This document shows, piece by piece, positions 1 to 8,906 of a DNA stretch of 64,000 nt; position 1 is the stretch's first letter, and each line of letters opens with the position of its first letter. The notes under the pieces were generated by a model that made no database searches, was not told the DNA's origin, and saw nothing but the letters and a program-made list of their open reading frames with translations. This DNA comes from Virgibacillus_O xinjiangensis (GTDB lineage Bacteria > Bacillota > Bacilli > Bacillales > Amphibacillaceae), in contig NZ_JBHRSA010000004.1 in the NCBI RefSeq assembly GCF_042643145.1, forward strand, positions 271,258 to 335,257, in the 5' to 3' direction. The translations under genes were made by a program, and so were the position numbers.

Positions 1-340
1 ATGCTGTTGCCCACTCTTCCTCGTTTATCTCACTCAGTGTTATATCATTTTTGCCGATATCTATGTCATAAATGATCAGATTATTGATGGCCTGCTTGAT
101 CTCTTCAACGGTTTCCCCCAGGAAACTGTTGACCGGCAAATATGCTTTCACATACACGCCTTCTTCCGGATACTCCTCCGGGTCCAATTCATATACTTCT
201 CCGAAAAAAGTGTCCCTCTCTTTCTCCAGGTCAAGCGGATCTTCGATTACAAGACCGCTGGCACCAGTTTCATGTAATATGTTGGAAATTGGTTCAATCG
301 CTTCATTTGTGGTATGAATACAGATTTCCGACCACTTCAT
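1..340 (-). CDS. prmA: Ribosomal protein L11 methyltransferase, N-terminal part (cut by window edge)
   Basis: The minus strand is open from an ATG at 340 to the window edge and gives 113 residues beginning MKWSEICIHTTNEAIEPISN. This is the usual N-terminus of PrmA, which trimethylates ribosomal protein L11 using S-adenosylmethionine. The segment seen (HETGASGLVIEDP, VKAYLPVNSFLGE, EINEEEWATA) is the substrate-recognition domain; the methyltransferase domain lies outside the window. An in-frame ATG at 352 also exists, but the AAAAGG at about 353-358 fits the 340 start better. It follows dnaJ, as in B. subtilis. Confidence 0.9.
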   Translation of the reverse strand, partial: MKWSEICIHTTNEAIEPISNILHETGASGLVIEDPLDLEKERDTFFGEVYELDPEEYPEEGVYVKAYLPVNSFLGETVEEIKQAINNLIIYDIDIGKNDITLSEINEEEWATA

Positions 341-375
341 TCCGGCATCCATCCTTTTTGGGAACTTATATGTAG

Positions 376-410
376 GACGATGCTGGCAGTCCAGCATCGT
401 CTCTTTTTAT
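376..410. terminator. Strong hairpin between dnaJ and prmA
   Basis: An 11-bp perfect stem (376-386 with 391-401, GACGATGCTGG and its complement) closes on a 4-nt loop. The T-rich tail (402-410) is on the plus strand, whereas both neighbouring genes are on minus. On the minus strand the stem is preceded by A residues and followed by a tail poor in T. It therefore looks like a terminator for plus-strand (antisense) transcription, or a stem that slows readthrough or is processed between dnaJ and prmA. Confidence 0.55.
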
Positions 411-1528
411 TTGAAAGCATTCTTGAATTTTTGGAACAGAGAGCTGTCCTGCTCGTTGGTTGAATCATTTCCGCCTATCTCGTTGAATTCACGAAGCAGT
501 TCTTTCTGACGGTCCGTTAATTTTGTAGGAGTTACTACTTTGACGATGATATGTTGGTCACCATGGCCATACCCTCTTACATTCGGAGCTCCTTTTCCTT
601 TCAAACGGAAAGTTTTGCCTGTCTGCGTGCCTGCTGGGATTTTCAACTGCACTTTACCATGTACAGTAGGTACTTCCACCTCATCACCTAACGCAGCTTG
701 AGCGTAATTCAAAGGCAGTTCACAGTAGATGTGATCGCCGTCTCTTTCAAAGAAATCATGGGGTTTTACCTGGATAACGACAAAAAGATCCCCTGGTGGG
801 CCTCCATTCACCCCGGAATCCCCCTTGCCGGCTACTCTGATTTGTTGACCTTCATCAATTCCAGCAGGGATGTTTATGTGGATAGTCTTCTGGGTCTTCA
901 CTTTTCCAGCACCACGGCAAGTCGTACACTTATCTTCCACGATTTTACCGGAACCATTACAATGCTGGCATACCCGACGGTTGACCACTTTACCAAATGG
1001 AGTATTCTGCTCCATATTCATCTGACCAGAGCCGTTGCAGTGTGAACAAGTTTTTGGTTTGGTGCCTGGTTTCGCACCAGAACCGTGACATGTATCACAA
1101 TTCTCTTCTTTTGGAATGTTGATATCCGTCTCTTTACCAAAGATGGCTTCTTCGAAATCAAGAGTCATAGTGTATTGCAGGTCTGCACCTTGTCTCGGGG
1201 CATTCGGGTCCCTTCTGCGGCCGCCGCCACCAAAGAACATATCGAATATATCGCCGAATCCGCCAAAGTCTTCAGCACCCCCGCCGAAGCCTCCGAACCC
1301 TTGTCCCTGGGCACCTGCATGGCCGAATTGGTCATACTGGGCACGTTTTTGTTCATTACTCAATACCTCATAGGCCTCTTTAGCCTCTTTGAATTTATCT
1401 GCAGCATCTGCTTCATTATTAACGTCCGGGTGATATTTTCTTGCAAGCTTACGGTAAGCTTTTTTAATTTCATCTTTAGAAGCGCCTTTTTCAACACCAA
1501 GCACTTCGTAGTAATCGCGTTTGCTCAC
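407..1528 (-). CDS. dnaJ: Chaperone DnaJ (Hsp40)
   Basis: Co-chaperone that delivers substrates to DnaK and stimulates its ATPase. The protein has 373 aa, the normal length. In order: a J domain (about 1-70) with the HPD motif at 33-35; a Gly/Phe-rich linker; a zinc-binding domain with four CxxCxGxG repeats (CDTCHGSG, CSHCNGSG, CQHCNGSG, CTTCRGAG); and the C-terminal substrate-binding region. The start is GTG at 1528 behind GGGAGAGTG. It is the last gene of the hrcA-grpE-dnaK-dnaJ cluster and is separated from dnaK by a terminator, so its expression may be partly uncoupled. Confidence 0.97.
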   Translation of the reverse strand: MSKRDYYEVLGVEKGASKDEIKKAYRKLARKYHPDVNNEADAADKFKEAKEAYEVLSNEQKRAQYDQFGHAGAQGQGFGGFGGGAEDFGGFGDIFDMFFGGGGRRRDPNAPRQGADLQYTMTLDFEEAIFGKETDINIPKEENCDTCHGSGAKPGTKPKTCSHCNGSGQMNMEQNTPFGKVVNRRVCQHCNGSGKIVEDKCTTCRGAGKVKTQKTIHINIPAGIDEGQQIRVAGKGDSGVNGGPPGDLFVVIQVKPHDFFERDGDHIYCELPLNYAQAALGDEVEVPTVHGKVQLKIPAGTQTGKTFRLKGKGAPNVRGYGHGDQHIIVKVVTPTKLTDRQKELLREFNEIGGNDSTNEQDSSLFQKFKNAFK

Positions 1529-1608
1529 TTGTGAATCACTCTCCCACTACACTTATGCATAAATTTTATCTTATCATCATTCCTTTATGGATAGCAAATG
1601 TGTTTAGT

Positions 1609-1648
1609 AAAAAAGCCAAAGCCAAGGAAATCCTGACTTTGACTTTTT
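1609..1648 (-). terminator. Intrinsic terminator downstream of dnaK
   Basis: On the minus strand a stem of about 14 bp with two G-U pairs (arms AAAGTCAAAGTCA and TTGGCTTTGGCTTT) is followed by a T run at 1609-1614. It sits between dnaK and dnaJ, so part of the transcripts should end before dnaJ. Confidence 0.75.
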
Positions 1649-1662
1649 CATCAGATTAATCT

Positions 1663-3492
1663 TTATTTTTTATCTTCATCATCTACTTCTTTATAATCAG
1701 CGTCGACCACGTCATCTTCATTTTCGCCTGTACCTTGGCCTTGCTCTTGCGCCTGTTGCTGCTGCATTTGTTCATAGAGTTTGACGGAAAGCTGTTGTAC
1801 TTGTTCTTCCAGCGCTTCCTTTTTCTCTTTAATTTGGTCGACGTCGTCGGATTCGATGGCTTTCTTCAGCTCTTCTTTTGCATTTTCAGCTTGCTGTTTC
1901 TCCTCATCGGATACCTTGTCGCCAAGATCTTTAATCGTTTTGTCCGTTGTGAATACTAGTTGATCTGCTTCATTACGGAGCTCTATTTCTTCGCGGCGCT
2001 TTTTATCCGCTTCGGCATTTTCTTCGGCTTCCTGAACCATTTTTTCTACTTCTTCATCAGATAGGCCGGAAGAAGACTTGATGGTAATAGATTGCTCTTT
2101 ATTTGTACCCATGTCTTTCGCACGAACATTCACAATGCCATTTGCGTCAATATCGAAAGAAACTTCGATCTGAGGCACCCCACGTGGTGCTGGCGGAATA
2201 TCAGTCAGTTGGAAGCGGCCCAATGTTTTGTTGTCTGCAGCCATTTCACGTTCTCCCTGGAGTACATGGATATCAACAGCGGTCTGATTATCAGCAGCAG
2301 TTGAAAATACCTGGGAATGACTCGTAGGAATGGTAGTATTACGCTCAATTAATTTGGTAGTAACTCCACCCATTGTTTCGATTCCTAATGAAAGTGGGGT
2401 GACGTCAAGAAGCACTACATCTTTTACATCTCCTTGCAGTACACCGCCCTGGATAGCAGCACCAAGTGCAACTACTTCATCAGGGTTCACCCCTTTGGAA
2501 GGATCCTGTCCTGTTTCTTTCTTGATGGCTTCCTGTACGGCTGGAATTCGAGTAGAACCACCTACCAGGATGACCTTGTCGATCTCATTTGCAGAAAGAT
2601 CTGCATCGGATAGAGCCTTTCTAGTCGGTACCATGGTCCGTTCAACCAAGTGGGAGGAAAGTTCTTCAAATTTTGCACGGGTCAGATTCATCTCTAAGTG
2701 AAGCGGTCCAGCTTCGCCAGCTGTAATGAATGGCAAGGAGATCTGAGTCTGTGCCACACCGGATAGGTCCTTCTTCGCTTTTTCTGCTGCATCTTTCAAG
2801 CGCTGGGCTGCCATTTTATCCTGAGAAAGGTCGATACCATTTTCTTTTTTGAATTCGGCTACCATATGATCAATGATAACTTCATCAAAGTCATCCCCAC
2901 CGAGACGGTTGTCACCTGCAGTGGAAACTACTTCAAACGTTCCATCCCCGATATCAAGAATAGAGACGTCGAAGGTACCTCCGCCCAAGTCATATACGAG
3001 GATTGTCTGATCCTGATCTTCTTTATCAATACCATATGCAAGGGCAGCTGCTGTAGGTTCATTGATGATACGCTCTACTTCTAGACCTGCAATCTTCCCT
3101 GCATCTTTTGTTGCTTGTCGTTCTGCATCATTGAAATAAGCTGGAACAGTGATAACAGCTTTTTCGACTTTTTCGCCCAAATAATCTTCCGCGTAGGATT
3201 TGATATGCTGCAGAATGATCGCAGAAATTTCCTGTGGTGTATATTCCTTGTCCTCAACTTTGACTTTATAGTCAGTACCCATATGACGTTTCACGGACTG
3301 AATGGTATTTGGGTTAGTGATGGCCTGGCGCTTCGCCACTTCCCCTACCTGTCTTTCGCCATTTTTAAATGCTACAACTGAAGGAGTGGTACGATTACCT
3401 TCAGGGTTAGGGATTACGGTGGATTCCCCGCCTTCCATAACAGCTACACATGAATTTGTGGTACCTAGGTCAATTCCGATAATTTTACTCAT
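1663..3492 (-). CDS. dnaK: Molecular chaperone DnaK (Hsp70)
   Basis: ATP-dependent Hsp70 chaperone working with DnaJ and GrpE in the cytoplasm. It has 609 aa, typical for Firmicutes. The N-terminal actin-like ATPase carries IGIDLGTTNS near residue 5 and VYDLGGGTFDVS; a substrate-binding domain and helical lid follow; the C-terminus is Gln-rich then acidic (VVDADYKEVDDEDKK). ATG start behind GGAGGAAATAAGCT. It is third in the CIRCE-controlled operon, with grpE immediately upstream. Confidence 0.98.
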   Translation of the reverse strand: MSKIIGIDLGTTNSCVAVMEGGESTVIPNPEGNRTTPSVVAFKNGERQVGEVAKRQAITNPNTIQSVKRHMGTDYKVKVEDKEYTPQEISAIILQHIKSYAEDYLGEKVEKAVITVPAYFNDAERQATKDAGKIAGLEVERIINEPTAAALAYGIDKEDQDQTILVYDLGGGTFDVSILDIGDGTFEVVSTAGDNRLGGDDFDEVIIDHMVAEFKKENGIDLSQDKMAAQRLKDAAEKAKKDLSGVAQTQISLPFITAGEAGPLHLEMNLTRAKFEELSSHLVERTMVPTRKALSDADLSANEIDKVILVGGSTRIPAVQEAIKKETGQDPSKGVNPDEVVALGAAIQGGVLQGDVKDVVLLDVTPLSLGIETMGGVTTKLIERNTTIPTSHSQVFSTAADNQTAVDIHVLQGEREMAADNKTLGRFQLTDIPPAPRGVPQIEVSFDIDANGIVNVRAKDMGTNKEQSITIKSSSGLSDEEVEKMVQEAEENAEADKKRREEIELRNEADQLVFTTDKTIKDLGDKVSDEEKQQAENAKEELKKAIESDDVDQIKEKKEALEEQVQQLSVKLYEQMQQQQAQEQGQGTGENEDDVVDADYKEVDDEDKK

Positions 3493-3522
3493 AGCTTATT
3501 TCCTCCTTAGCAACTCAACAGA

Positions 3523-4113
3523 TTATTTATTCACTTTCACCATTGACGGTCTGATAACTTTGTCTTTCAGGATGTATCCTTTTTGAAGCTCTTCCACTAT
3601 TATGTTCGAATCGAAGTTTTCATCCTCCGCCTGCATAACAGCATGATGAAGAGTGGGATCGAATTCCTTGCCCTCTGTCTCGATCTCTTCGACTCCTTGT
3701 GATGCAAGGGCAGCCTTCAGCTGGTTATATACCATGGTGATCCCATCCACCAGGCTGGAAGTAGCCTCGTTAACTTCTACTTGAAGCGCTCGTTCAAAAT
3801 TATCAAGGGCAGGAAGCAGTTCAGTCACCAAGTCTTCCGATTTATATTTACGAGCTGCTTCTTTTTCCTTCTGTGTACGTTTTTTATAATTGTCGAACTC
3901 AGCTTGAATACGGAGCACACGGTCCTCGGCCTCTTGTTTTTCTTTCTTCAGCTGGTCGATTTGCTCTTGTAACGCATCAGTTTCGCTGTCTTCCGACTTC
4001 TCTGAGGATTCATCGCTGTCGATTACTTCAACGTCCTCAGATGCCTGGCCGGTCTGTTGTTCTTCCTGATTTTGTTCCTCTTCCAGTTGTTCACTCTTCT
4101 CTTGTTCTGCCAA
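3523..4113 (-). CDS. grpE: Nucleotide exchange factor GrpE
   Basis: Nucleotide exchange factor that releases ADP from DnaK. I place the start at a TTG at 4113, preceded by GGAGGTG with a 6-nt spacer, giving 196 aa; an ATG at 4170 has no such ribosome site and would add 19 unlikely residues. The N-terminus is a very Glu/Gln-rich, disordered stretch, followed by a long coiled coil (RVLRIQAEFDNYKKRTQKEK) and the C-terminal beta domain ending VIRPSMVKVNK. It lies between hrcA and dnaK. Confidence 0.95.
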   Translation of the reverse strand: MAEQEKSEQLEEEQNQEEQQTGQASEDVEVIDSDESSEKSEDSETDALQEQIDQLKKEKQEAEDRVLRIQAEFDNYKKRTQKEKEAARKYKSEDLVTELLPALDNFERALQVEVNEATSSLVDGITMVYNQLKAALASQGVEEIETEGKEFDPTLHHAVMQAEDENFDSNIIVEELQKGYILKDKVIRPSMVKVNK

Positions 4114-4226
4114 ACGTTCCACCTCCAATTTACAGTGACCATCATAGAATAAATCACTCATGGTTTTCAATTAATATGATGTCGTGAAACGGGACACCCC
4201 AGTCGCCCCGCCCCCTGAGTCCTGTG

Positions 4227-5258
4227 TCAGTCATTTTTCCGATGCCAATGGTATAGTGCATCGGTCATTTCATTAGAGAGCACGTTCATTAAAGTTATGA
4301 CCTTTCTGTACTCCATACGAGTGGGACCGAGCAAAGCTATTGTGCCCATCTGCCCCTCTCCCAAATGATAGGCCGAGGTGATCAGACTGAGATCTTTGAT
4401 TGCATCCACTGGATTTTCCCTGCCAATGGATACATGTAATCCGTCTGTCTTGTTCTTAAGAAGGGTGGCAATTTCTTCTTCCTGTTCCATGAGGGAATAG
4501 AAAGCCCTGATTTTCTCGACATCATTGAACTCGGGCTGCATCAATATGTTTGATTTCCCGCCAATATACAGTTTGACCGGCTGGTCGTGAAGGAATATAG
4601 CCCGTAAATATTCATGGGACCTTTCATACTCCTGTAAATATTTCTTCATCAGCTGATGGATCTCTGTATGAAAGAGCTCAGGCAAATGAATCAGTGGTAC
4701 TCCGTGCAGCCGATCATTTAGAATATTAACCATCTTTTCCAAATCAGCCGGATTTATTTCAGCTGGAACGGAAAACGCGCGGTGTTCCACATGGCCGGTA
4801 TTCGTGATCAAAATAGCAACCGCCGAATGATTCGTCAAGGTGACAATCTGCAATTGCTTCAATTTGGTTTCCACCAGTTCCGGCCCCAGTATGATGGATG
4901 TATAATTCGTCAAATCAGACAGAACTTCCGCAGACATCTGTACCAGCTGCTCAAGTTCGAAGAAACCATCTTCTATGAAATTCCGAATAACTTTGATACC
5001 TTCGTCCACGGAAGCGGGTTTGACTAAATGATCCACATAATAGCGGTACCCTTTTTCAGACGGAACCCTGCCAGAAGAGGAGTGGGTCTTTTCCAAATAG
5101 CCCATATCTTCTAAATCCGCCATTTCGTTCCGGATGGTCGCTGCACTGTATGGTATATCCTCTTTTTTTGAAATTGCACGAGACCCGACGGGATGCGCCG
5201 ATTCAATAAAATCATCAATAATAACCTGTAGGATTAACAACTGCCTTTCTGTTAGCAT
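4227..5258 (-). CDS. hrcA: Heat-inducible transcription repressor HrcA
   Basis: Repressor of class I heat-shock genes; binds CIRCE and needs GroEL for activity (family knowledge). The product has 343 aa: an N-terminal winged helix (MLTERQLLILQVIIDDFIES, ATIRNEMADLEDMGYL, then SSGRVPSEKGYRYYVD) and a GAF-like regulatory domain. The chosen ATG at 5258 follows AGAGGTGATTATC; an upstream in-frame codon at 5279 falls inside the CIRCE operator and is rejected. First gene of the operon, so the repressor controls its own synthesis. Confidence 0.96.
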   Translation of the reverse strand: MLTERQLLILQVIIDDFIESAHPVGSRAISKKEDIPYSAATIRNEMADLEDMGYLEKTHSSSGRVPSEKGYRYYVDHLVKPASVDEGIKVIRNFIEDGFFELEQLVQMSAEVLSDLTNYTSIILGPELVETKLKQLQIVTLTNHSAVAILITNTGHVEHRAFSVPAEINPADLEKMVNILNDRLHGVPLIHLPELFHTEIHQLMKKYLQEYERSHEYLRAIFLHDQPVKLYIGGKSNILMQPEFNDVEKIRAFYSLMEQEEEIATLLKNKTDGLHVSIGRENPVDAIKDLSLITSAYHLGEGQMGTIALLGPTRMEYRKVITLMNVLSNEMTDALYHWHRKND

Positions 5259-5272
5259 GATAATCACCTCTG

Positions 5273-5299
5273 TTAGCACTCGAATTGATTGAGTGCTAA
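5273..5299 (-). promoter_or_regulatory. CIRCE operator (HrcA binding site)
   Basis: Perfect inverted repeat TTAGCACTC, nine-base spacer, GAGTGCTAA. It matches the CIRCE consensus exactly. It lies 14 bp upstream of the hrcA start and just downstream of the promoter at 5310-5338, the normal arrangement for HrcA repression. Confidence 0.98.
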
Positions 5300-5309
5300 A
5301 TCTAATAAT

Positions 5310-5338
5310 AAATTATCAAATCCTTTTTTTATTGTCAA
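5310..5338 (-). promoter_or_regulatory. Sigma-A promoter of the hrcA-grpE-dnaK-dnaJ operon
   Basis: Minus strand: -35 TTGACA (5333-5338), 17-bp spacer, -10 TAATTT (5310-5315); a GATAAT hexamer overlaps the -10. The -35 contains the TGA stop codon of hemW (5335-5337). CIRCE lies immediately downstream. Confidence 0.8.
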
Positions 5339-6498
5339 TTAACAAGCTCCAAATCAGTCGGGCTGAGCATGAATTCTTCAAAAACTCGGTTTGCAAGCAG
5401 AAGACCATCATCTGTCAACTGCAACCCATTTTGTGTTTCTGCCATGAGTCCTTTATTTGCCATTCTCTTGATGGCTTGCCCATATAATTCTTCCAAAGGA
5501 AAACCGAATTTACGCGCAAAGTCGGCTTTGTCAATCCCATCTGCCTTGCGCAACCCTAAAAACATTTCCTCTTCTATTCTCTCTCTCAACCCAATCTCTT
5601 CCCTCTGAACTACCGGGTTTCCGTCCTGCTTGGATTGTTTGATATAGGCGGGAAGGGCGCCGAGATTGGCGGTTCTCTCGCCAGGAAGGTATCCATGTGC
5701 TCCTGCACCGAAACCAAAATAATGTTCATTCTTCCAATAAGTCAGATTATGCTTGCTTTCATATCCCGGTTGGGCAAAATTGCTGATCTCATATTGCTGT
5801 TTACCATGTTTTTGCATAGTCTTCCTCAGCAGCTGATACATTCTCACTTCTTCTTCCTCTGCCGGTAAAGTGAGCTGTCCTTTTTTACGCCGCTGATAAA
5901 AGACCGTTTTAGGCTCCACCTGCAAGGCATAGGTGGAATAATGCGGAAGATCGAATGCCAAGGCTTCATTCAATGACCGTCTGAAGTGATCAACCGACTG
6001 ATTGGGCAAGCCGTATATCAAATCGAGACTTATATTGGTAAGCCTATTCCTCGTCAGTATGTCAACGGTGTCATAGACATCCTTTACCCTATGCAGTCTG
6101 CCCAATTGCTTCAGAAAATCATCATCCATTACTTGTACTCCGAAGGAAATTCTGTCAACTCCATTCTCTCTCAGAATTCTGGCCTTCTCGTCATCCAAGT
6201 CTCCGGGATTGACTTCAATAGAAAACTCTTTGAGATTGGGTACATTGAACTTTCGGTGGATCAAACGAAACAATGCCCCAAGCTGCTCACGATTGAGAGC
6301 TGTAGGAGTTCCTCCTCCGATGAATATCGTTTCCAGTTCATGCTGATCTCCTGGAAGGTAATGGTCCATTTCCTTTTCCAGAGCTTCCAAGTATTCAGTA
6401 GCACGGTTTTCTTTGTACATGAACTTCACAAAATCACAGTAGTAACATATCTGTGAACAAAATGGTATATGAATATACGCGGATTTTACTTGGTCCAA
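5335..6498 (-). CDS. hemW: Radical SAM protein HemW (heme chaperone, formerly coproporphyrinogen oxidase HemN-like)
   Basis: HemW family proteins are radical SAM proteins that bind heme and are thought to pass it to target proteins. The start is a TTG at 6498 behind GGGGGGAG (spacing 6), giving 387 aa and the usual family N-terminus (DQVKSAYIHIPFC). The cluster-binding CxxxCxxC is C14, C18, C21 (CSQICYYC). The GGGTPT SAM-binding loop and a C-terminal HemN domain follow. The longer reading frame up to 6633 would run into lepA. It lies between lepA and hrcA, as in B. subtilis. Confidence 0.93.
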   Translation of the reverse strand: MDQVKSAYIHIPFCSQICYYCDFVKFMYKENRATEYLEALEKEMDHYLPGDQHELETIFIGGGTPTALNREQLGALFRLIHRKFNVPNLKEFSIEVNPGDLDDEKARILRENGVDRISFGVQVMDDDFLKQLGRLHRVKDVYDTVDILTRNRLTNISLDLIYGLPNQSVDHFRRSLNEALAFDLPHYSTYALQVEPKTVFYQRRKKGQLTLPAEEEEVRMYQLLRKTMQKHGKQQYEISNFAQPGYESKHNLTYWKNEHYFGFGAGAHGYLPGERTANLGALPAYIKQSKQDGNPVVQREEIGLRERIEEEMFLGLRKADGIDKADFARKFGFPLEELYGQAIKRMANKGLMAETQNGLQLTDDGLLLANRVFEEFMLSPTDLELVN

Positions 6499-6563
6499 TA
6501 CTTGCTCCCCCCTGTCACCGAATATGGTGGTATCTTTACAAACATTTATTTTCTGGGCAAAGC

Positions 6564-6605
6564 AAAAAGGAAAACCTGGCGGCAATACAAGCATCCAGGT
6601 TCTCC
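6564..6605 (-). terminator. Intrinsic terminator downstream of lepA
   Basis: Minus strand: an 11-bp stem (GGAGAACCTGG with CCAGGTTTTCC, one G-U pair), a 15-nt loop and a TTTTT tail. It ends the lepA transcript, so hemW probably relies on readthrough or a weak promoter of its own. Confidence 0.7.
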
Positions 6606-6619
6606 CCTTCCCTTTTATA

Positions 6620-8431
6620 TTAATCTTCATCATCCATTTGCAGCACAGCCATAAATGCTTCCTGGGGAACTTCTACGGAGCCCACCATCTTCATTCTTTT
6701 CTTACCTTCTTTCTGTTTCTCGAGCAATTTGCGCTTACGCGAAACGTCGCCACCATACAGTTTTGCGGTAACATCCTTCCGCATTGCTTTAATGGTGGAC
6801 CTGGCAACAATTTTATTGCCGATTGCGGCCTGGACCGGTACTTCAAACTGCTGTCTAGGTATGAGACTCTTTAATTTTTCAGCAATTTGTTTCCCCCGTT
6901 CATAAGCAAAATCGCGATGAACGATAAAGGACAGAGCGTCAATCGTATCACCATTGAGGAGGATATCCATTTTCACCAGATTTGATGGCTGGTGACCGAT
7001 CATTTCATAATCAAAGGAGGCATATCCCTTGGTATGCGATTTCAGCTGATCAAAGAAATCATAAACGATTTCTCCCAAAGGTATATGATAGATGACGTTT
7101 ACTCGTATATCATCTAAATACTCCATATCTACAAACTGCCCGCGTTTTTTTTGGGACAGCTCCATGACGGAGCCGACATAATCATTCGGCACCATAATAG
7201 TCGCCTTCACAAATGGTTCGCGCACTTCATTGATCACCTGTGGATCTGGCATTTCTGACGGATTGTCTACATGGACCACTTCTCCGTCTGTTTTTTCCAC
7301 TTCATATATCACACTTGGAGCTGTAGTGATCAAAGAGATATCGAACTCCCGCTCGATCCTTTCCTGGATGATTTCCATATGGAGCAGACCCAGAAATCCA
7401 CAACGGAATCCAAAACCTAGGGCCTGGGAAGTTTCCGCTTCATATTGAAGGGATGAATCATTAAGTTCCAGCCTCTCCAAGGCATCTCTTAAAGAATTAT
7501 AATCATTTGAGTCGACTGGATATAAGCCACAGAACACCATTGGATTCAATCTGCGGTATCCCGGCAATGGTTCTGGTGCAGGATTCTCTACATGAGTGAT
7601 GGTATCACCCACCCGGGAATCTCCTACATTTTTGATGGAGGCTGTCAGGTACCCGACATCACCAACCGTCAGTTCATCCTTGTTCACTCGCTGAGGAGTG
7701 AAGACACCTATATCGTTCACCTCAAACTCTTTTCCGGTAGCCATCATCCTGATCTTATCCCCAACTTTAATTGACCCCTCTTTGACACAGATATAGGCAA
7801 TAACCCCCCGGTAGGAATCATAGAGAGAGTCAAAGATCAATGCTTTCAATGGTTCCTCGGGGTCTCCCGCAGGTGCGGGGATAGTTTCAGTGACCCGTTC
7901 CAGTATTTCTTCAATACCAATATTGGATTTGGCCGATGCTAGAATGACATCTTCCGGATCGATACCAATCACATCAACCAGCTCTTCCGTCACCCTCTCC
8001 GGGTCTGCGCTCGGAAGGTCGATCTTGTTGATGACAGGGATAATCTCCAGTTCATTATCCAATGCAAGATATAAATTGGCCAAGGTCTGGGCTTCGATTC
8101 CCTGAGCCGCATCCACAACGAGAATAGCGCCTTCGCATGCGGCAAGACTTCTTGATACTTCATATGTAAAATCCACGTGACCTGGTGTGTCGATCAGATG
8201 AAAGATGAACTCTTCCTTATCTTTATTTATATATTTAAGCTGTACGGCGTTCAGCTTAATCGTAATTCCTCTTTCCCTTTCCAGGTCCATGGAATCAAGA
8301 AATTGTTCTTTCATTTCACGCTGGGTCAATGACTTGGTGTTCTCCAGTATTCGATCAGCTAGGGTCGATTTGCCATGATCGATATGTGCTATAATTGAAA
8401 AATTGCGTACATTCCGCTTTTTCTTCACCAT
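6620..8431 (-). CDS. lepA: Elongation factor 4 (LepA), ribosome back-translocating GTPase
   Basis: Translational GTPase acting on the ribosome. At 603 aa it has the normal length. The G domain has AHIDHGKS at 15-22, DTPGHVDF and NKID; EF-G-like domains II, III and V follow; the C-terminal LepA-specific domain ends with MKMVGSVEVPQEAFMAVLQ. ATG at 8431; a GGAG lies about 12 nt upstream. A good sigma-A promoter at 8514-8542 suggests a separate transcription unit after the spoIIP-yqxA pair. Confidence 0.97.
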   Translation of the reverse strand: MVKKKRNVRNFSIIAHIDHGKSTLADRILENTKSLTQREMKEQFLDSMDLERERGITIKLNAVQLKYINKDKEEFIFHLIDTPGHVDFTYEVSRSLAACEGAILVVDAAQGIEAQTLANLYLALDNELEIIPVINKIDLPSADPERVTEELVDVIGIDPEDVILASAKSNIGIEEILERVTETIPAPAGDPEEPLKALIFDSLYDSYRGVIAYICVKEGSIKVGDKIRMMATGKEFEVNDIGVFTPQRVNKDELTVGDVGYLTASIKNVGDSRVGDTITHVENPAPEPLPGYRRLNPMVFCGLYPVDSNDYNSLRDALERLELNDSSLQYEAETSQALGFGFRCGFLGLLHMEIIQERIEREFDISLITTAPSVIYEVEKTDGEVVHVDNPSEMPDPQVINEVREPFVKATIMVPNDYVGSVMELSQKKRGQFVDMEYLDDIRVNVIYHIPLGEIVYDFFDQLKSHTKGYASFDYEMIGHQPSNLVKMDILLNGDTIDALSFIVHRDFAYERGKQIAEKLKSLIPRQQFEVPVQAAIGNKIVARSTIKAMRKDVTAKLYGGDVSRKRKLLEKQKEGKKRMKMVGSVEVPQEAFMAVLQMDDED

Positions 8432-8513
8432 CCGTGCTGTTCACTCCTGCCTTTCTTCTCCCTATCCATAAAGGGGGAAGCCTCAATTTTATCAAGGATA
8501 AGTACTAGGATTG

Positions 8514-8542
8514 ATTATAGCAATAGTACTGGCTTTATTCAA
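8514..8542 (-). promoter_or_regulatory. Sigma-A promoter for lepA
   Basis: Minus strand: TTGAAT (8537-8542), 17-bp spacer, perfect TATAAT (8514-8519), about 80 bp before the lepA start. Confidence 0.75.
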
Positions 8543-8587
8543 TGAAAAGAGATGTTCGGGTGTAAGAACTGCCAACAGATCATCCGT

Positions 8588-8887
8588 TCATACAAACAGT
8601 TCAGAGATCCCGTAAAGAATAGCCACCAGTGCTTCATAGAATCCCCTGACCACTACATCGAGTATTGTAGCTGCTTTATGAGTGAAGTGCTCGGGTTCTT
8701 CCAGATCCATCGTATTCCTCTTCGGGGCCTCTACAGGAACCTCCTCTTTCTCGATTGTTTCCTTTTCCACCACAGTGCTTGCAACTTCTCCGTATATATG
8801 CTTTGGATATCCGGATCTATCCATGCCATAAACCATTCCGCCCATAAAAAAAACAGCAAGTAATAAGATTACAATGATTGTCCGCAT
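8588..8887 (-). CDS. yqxA: YqxA family protein (DUF3679), small membrane-anchored protein
   Basis: A 99-aa protein of unknown function. Residues 3-21 form a hydrophobic membrane anchor (TIIVILLLAVFFMGGMVYG); a charged, Glu-rich middle and a short hydrophobic C-terminus (ALVAILYGISELF) follow. Identified as YqxA by its position directly downstream of spoIIP (19 bp) and general similarity; in B. subtilis it lies in the gpr-spoIIP operon, which suggests a forespore role. ATG with GGGGAGG upstream. Confidence 0.75.
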   Translation of the reverse strand: MRTIIVILLLAVFFMGGMVYGMDRSGYPKHIYGEVASTVVEKETIEKEEVPVEAPKRNTMDLEEPEHFTHKAATILDVVVRGFYEALVAILYGISELFV

Positions 8888-8906
8888 TCCCCGTCATTCC
8901 TCCCCA

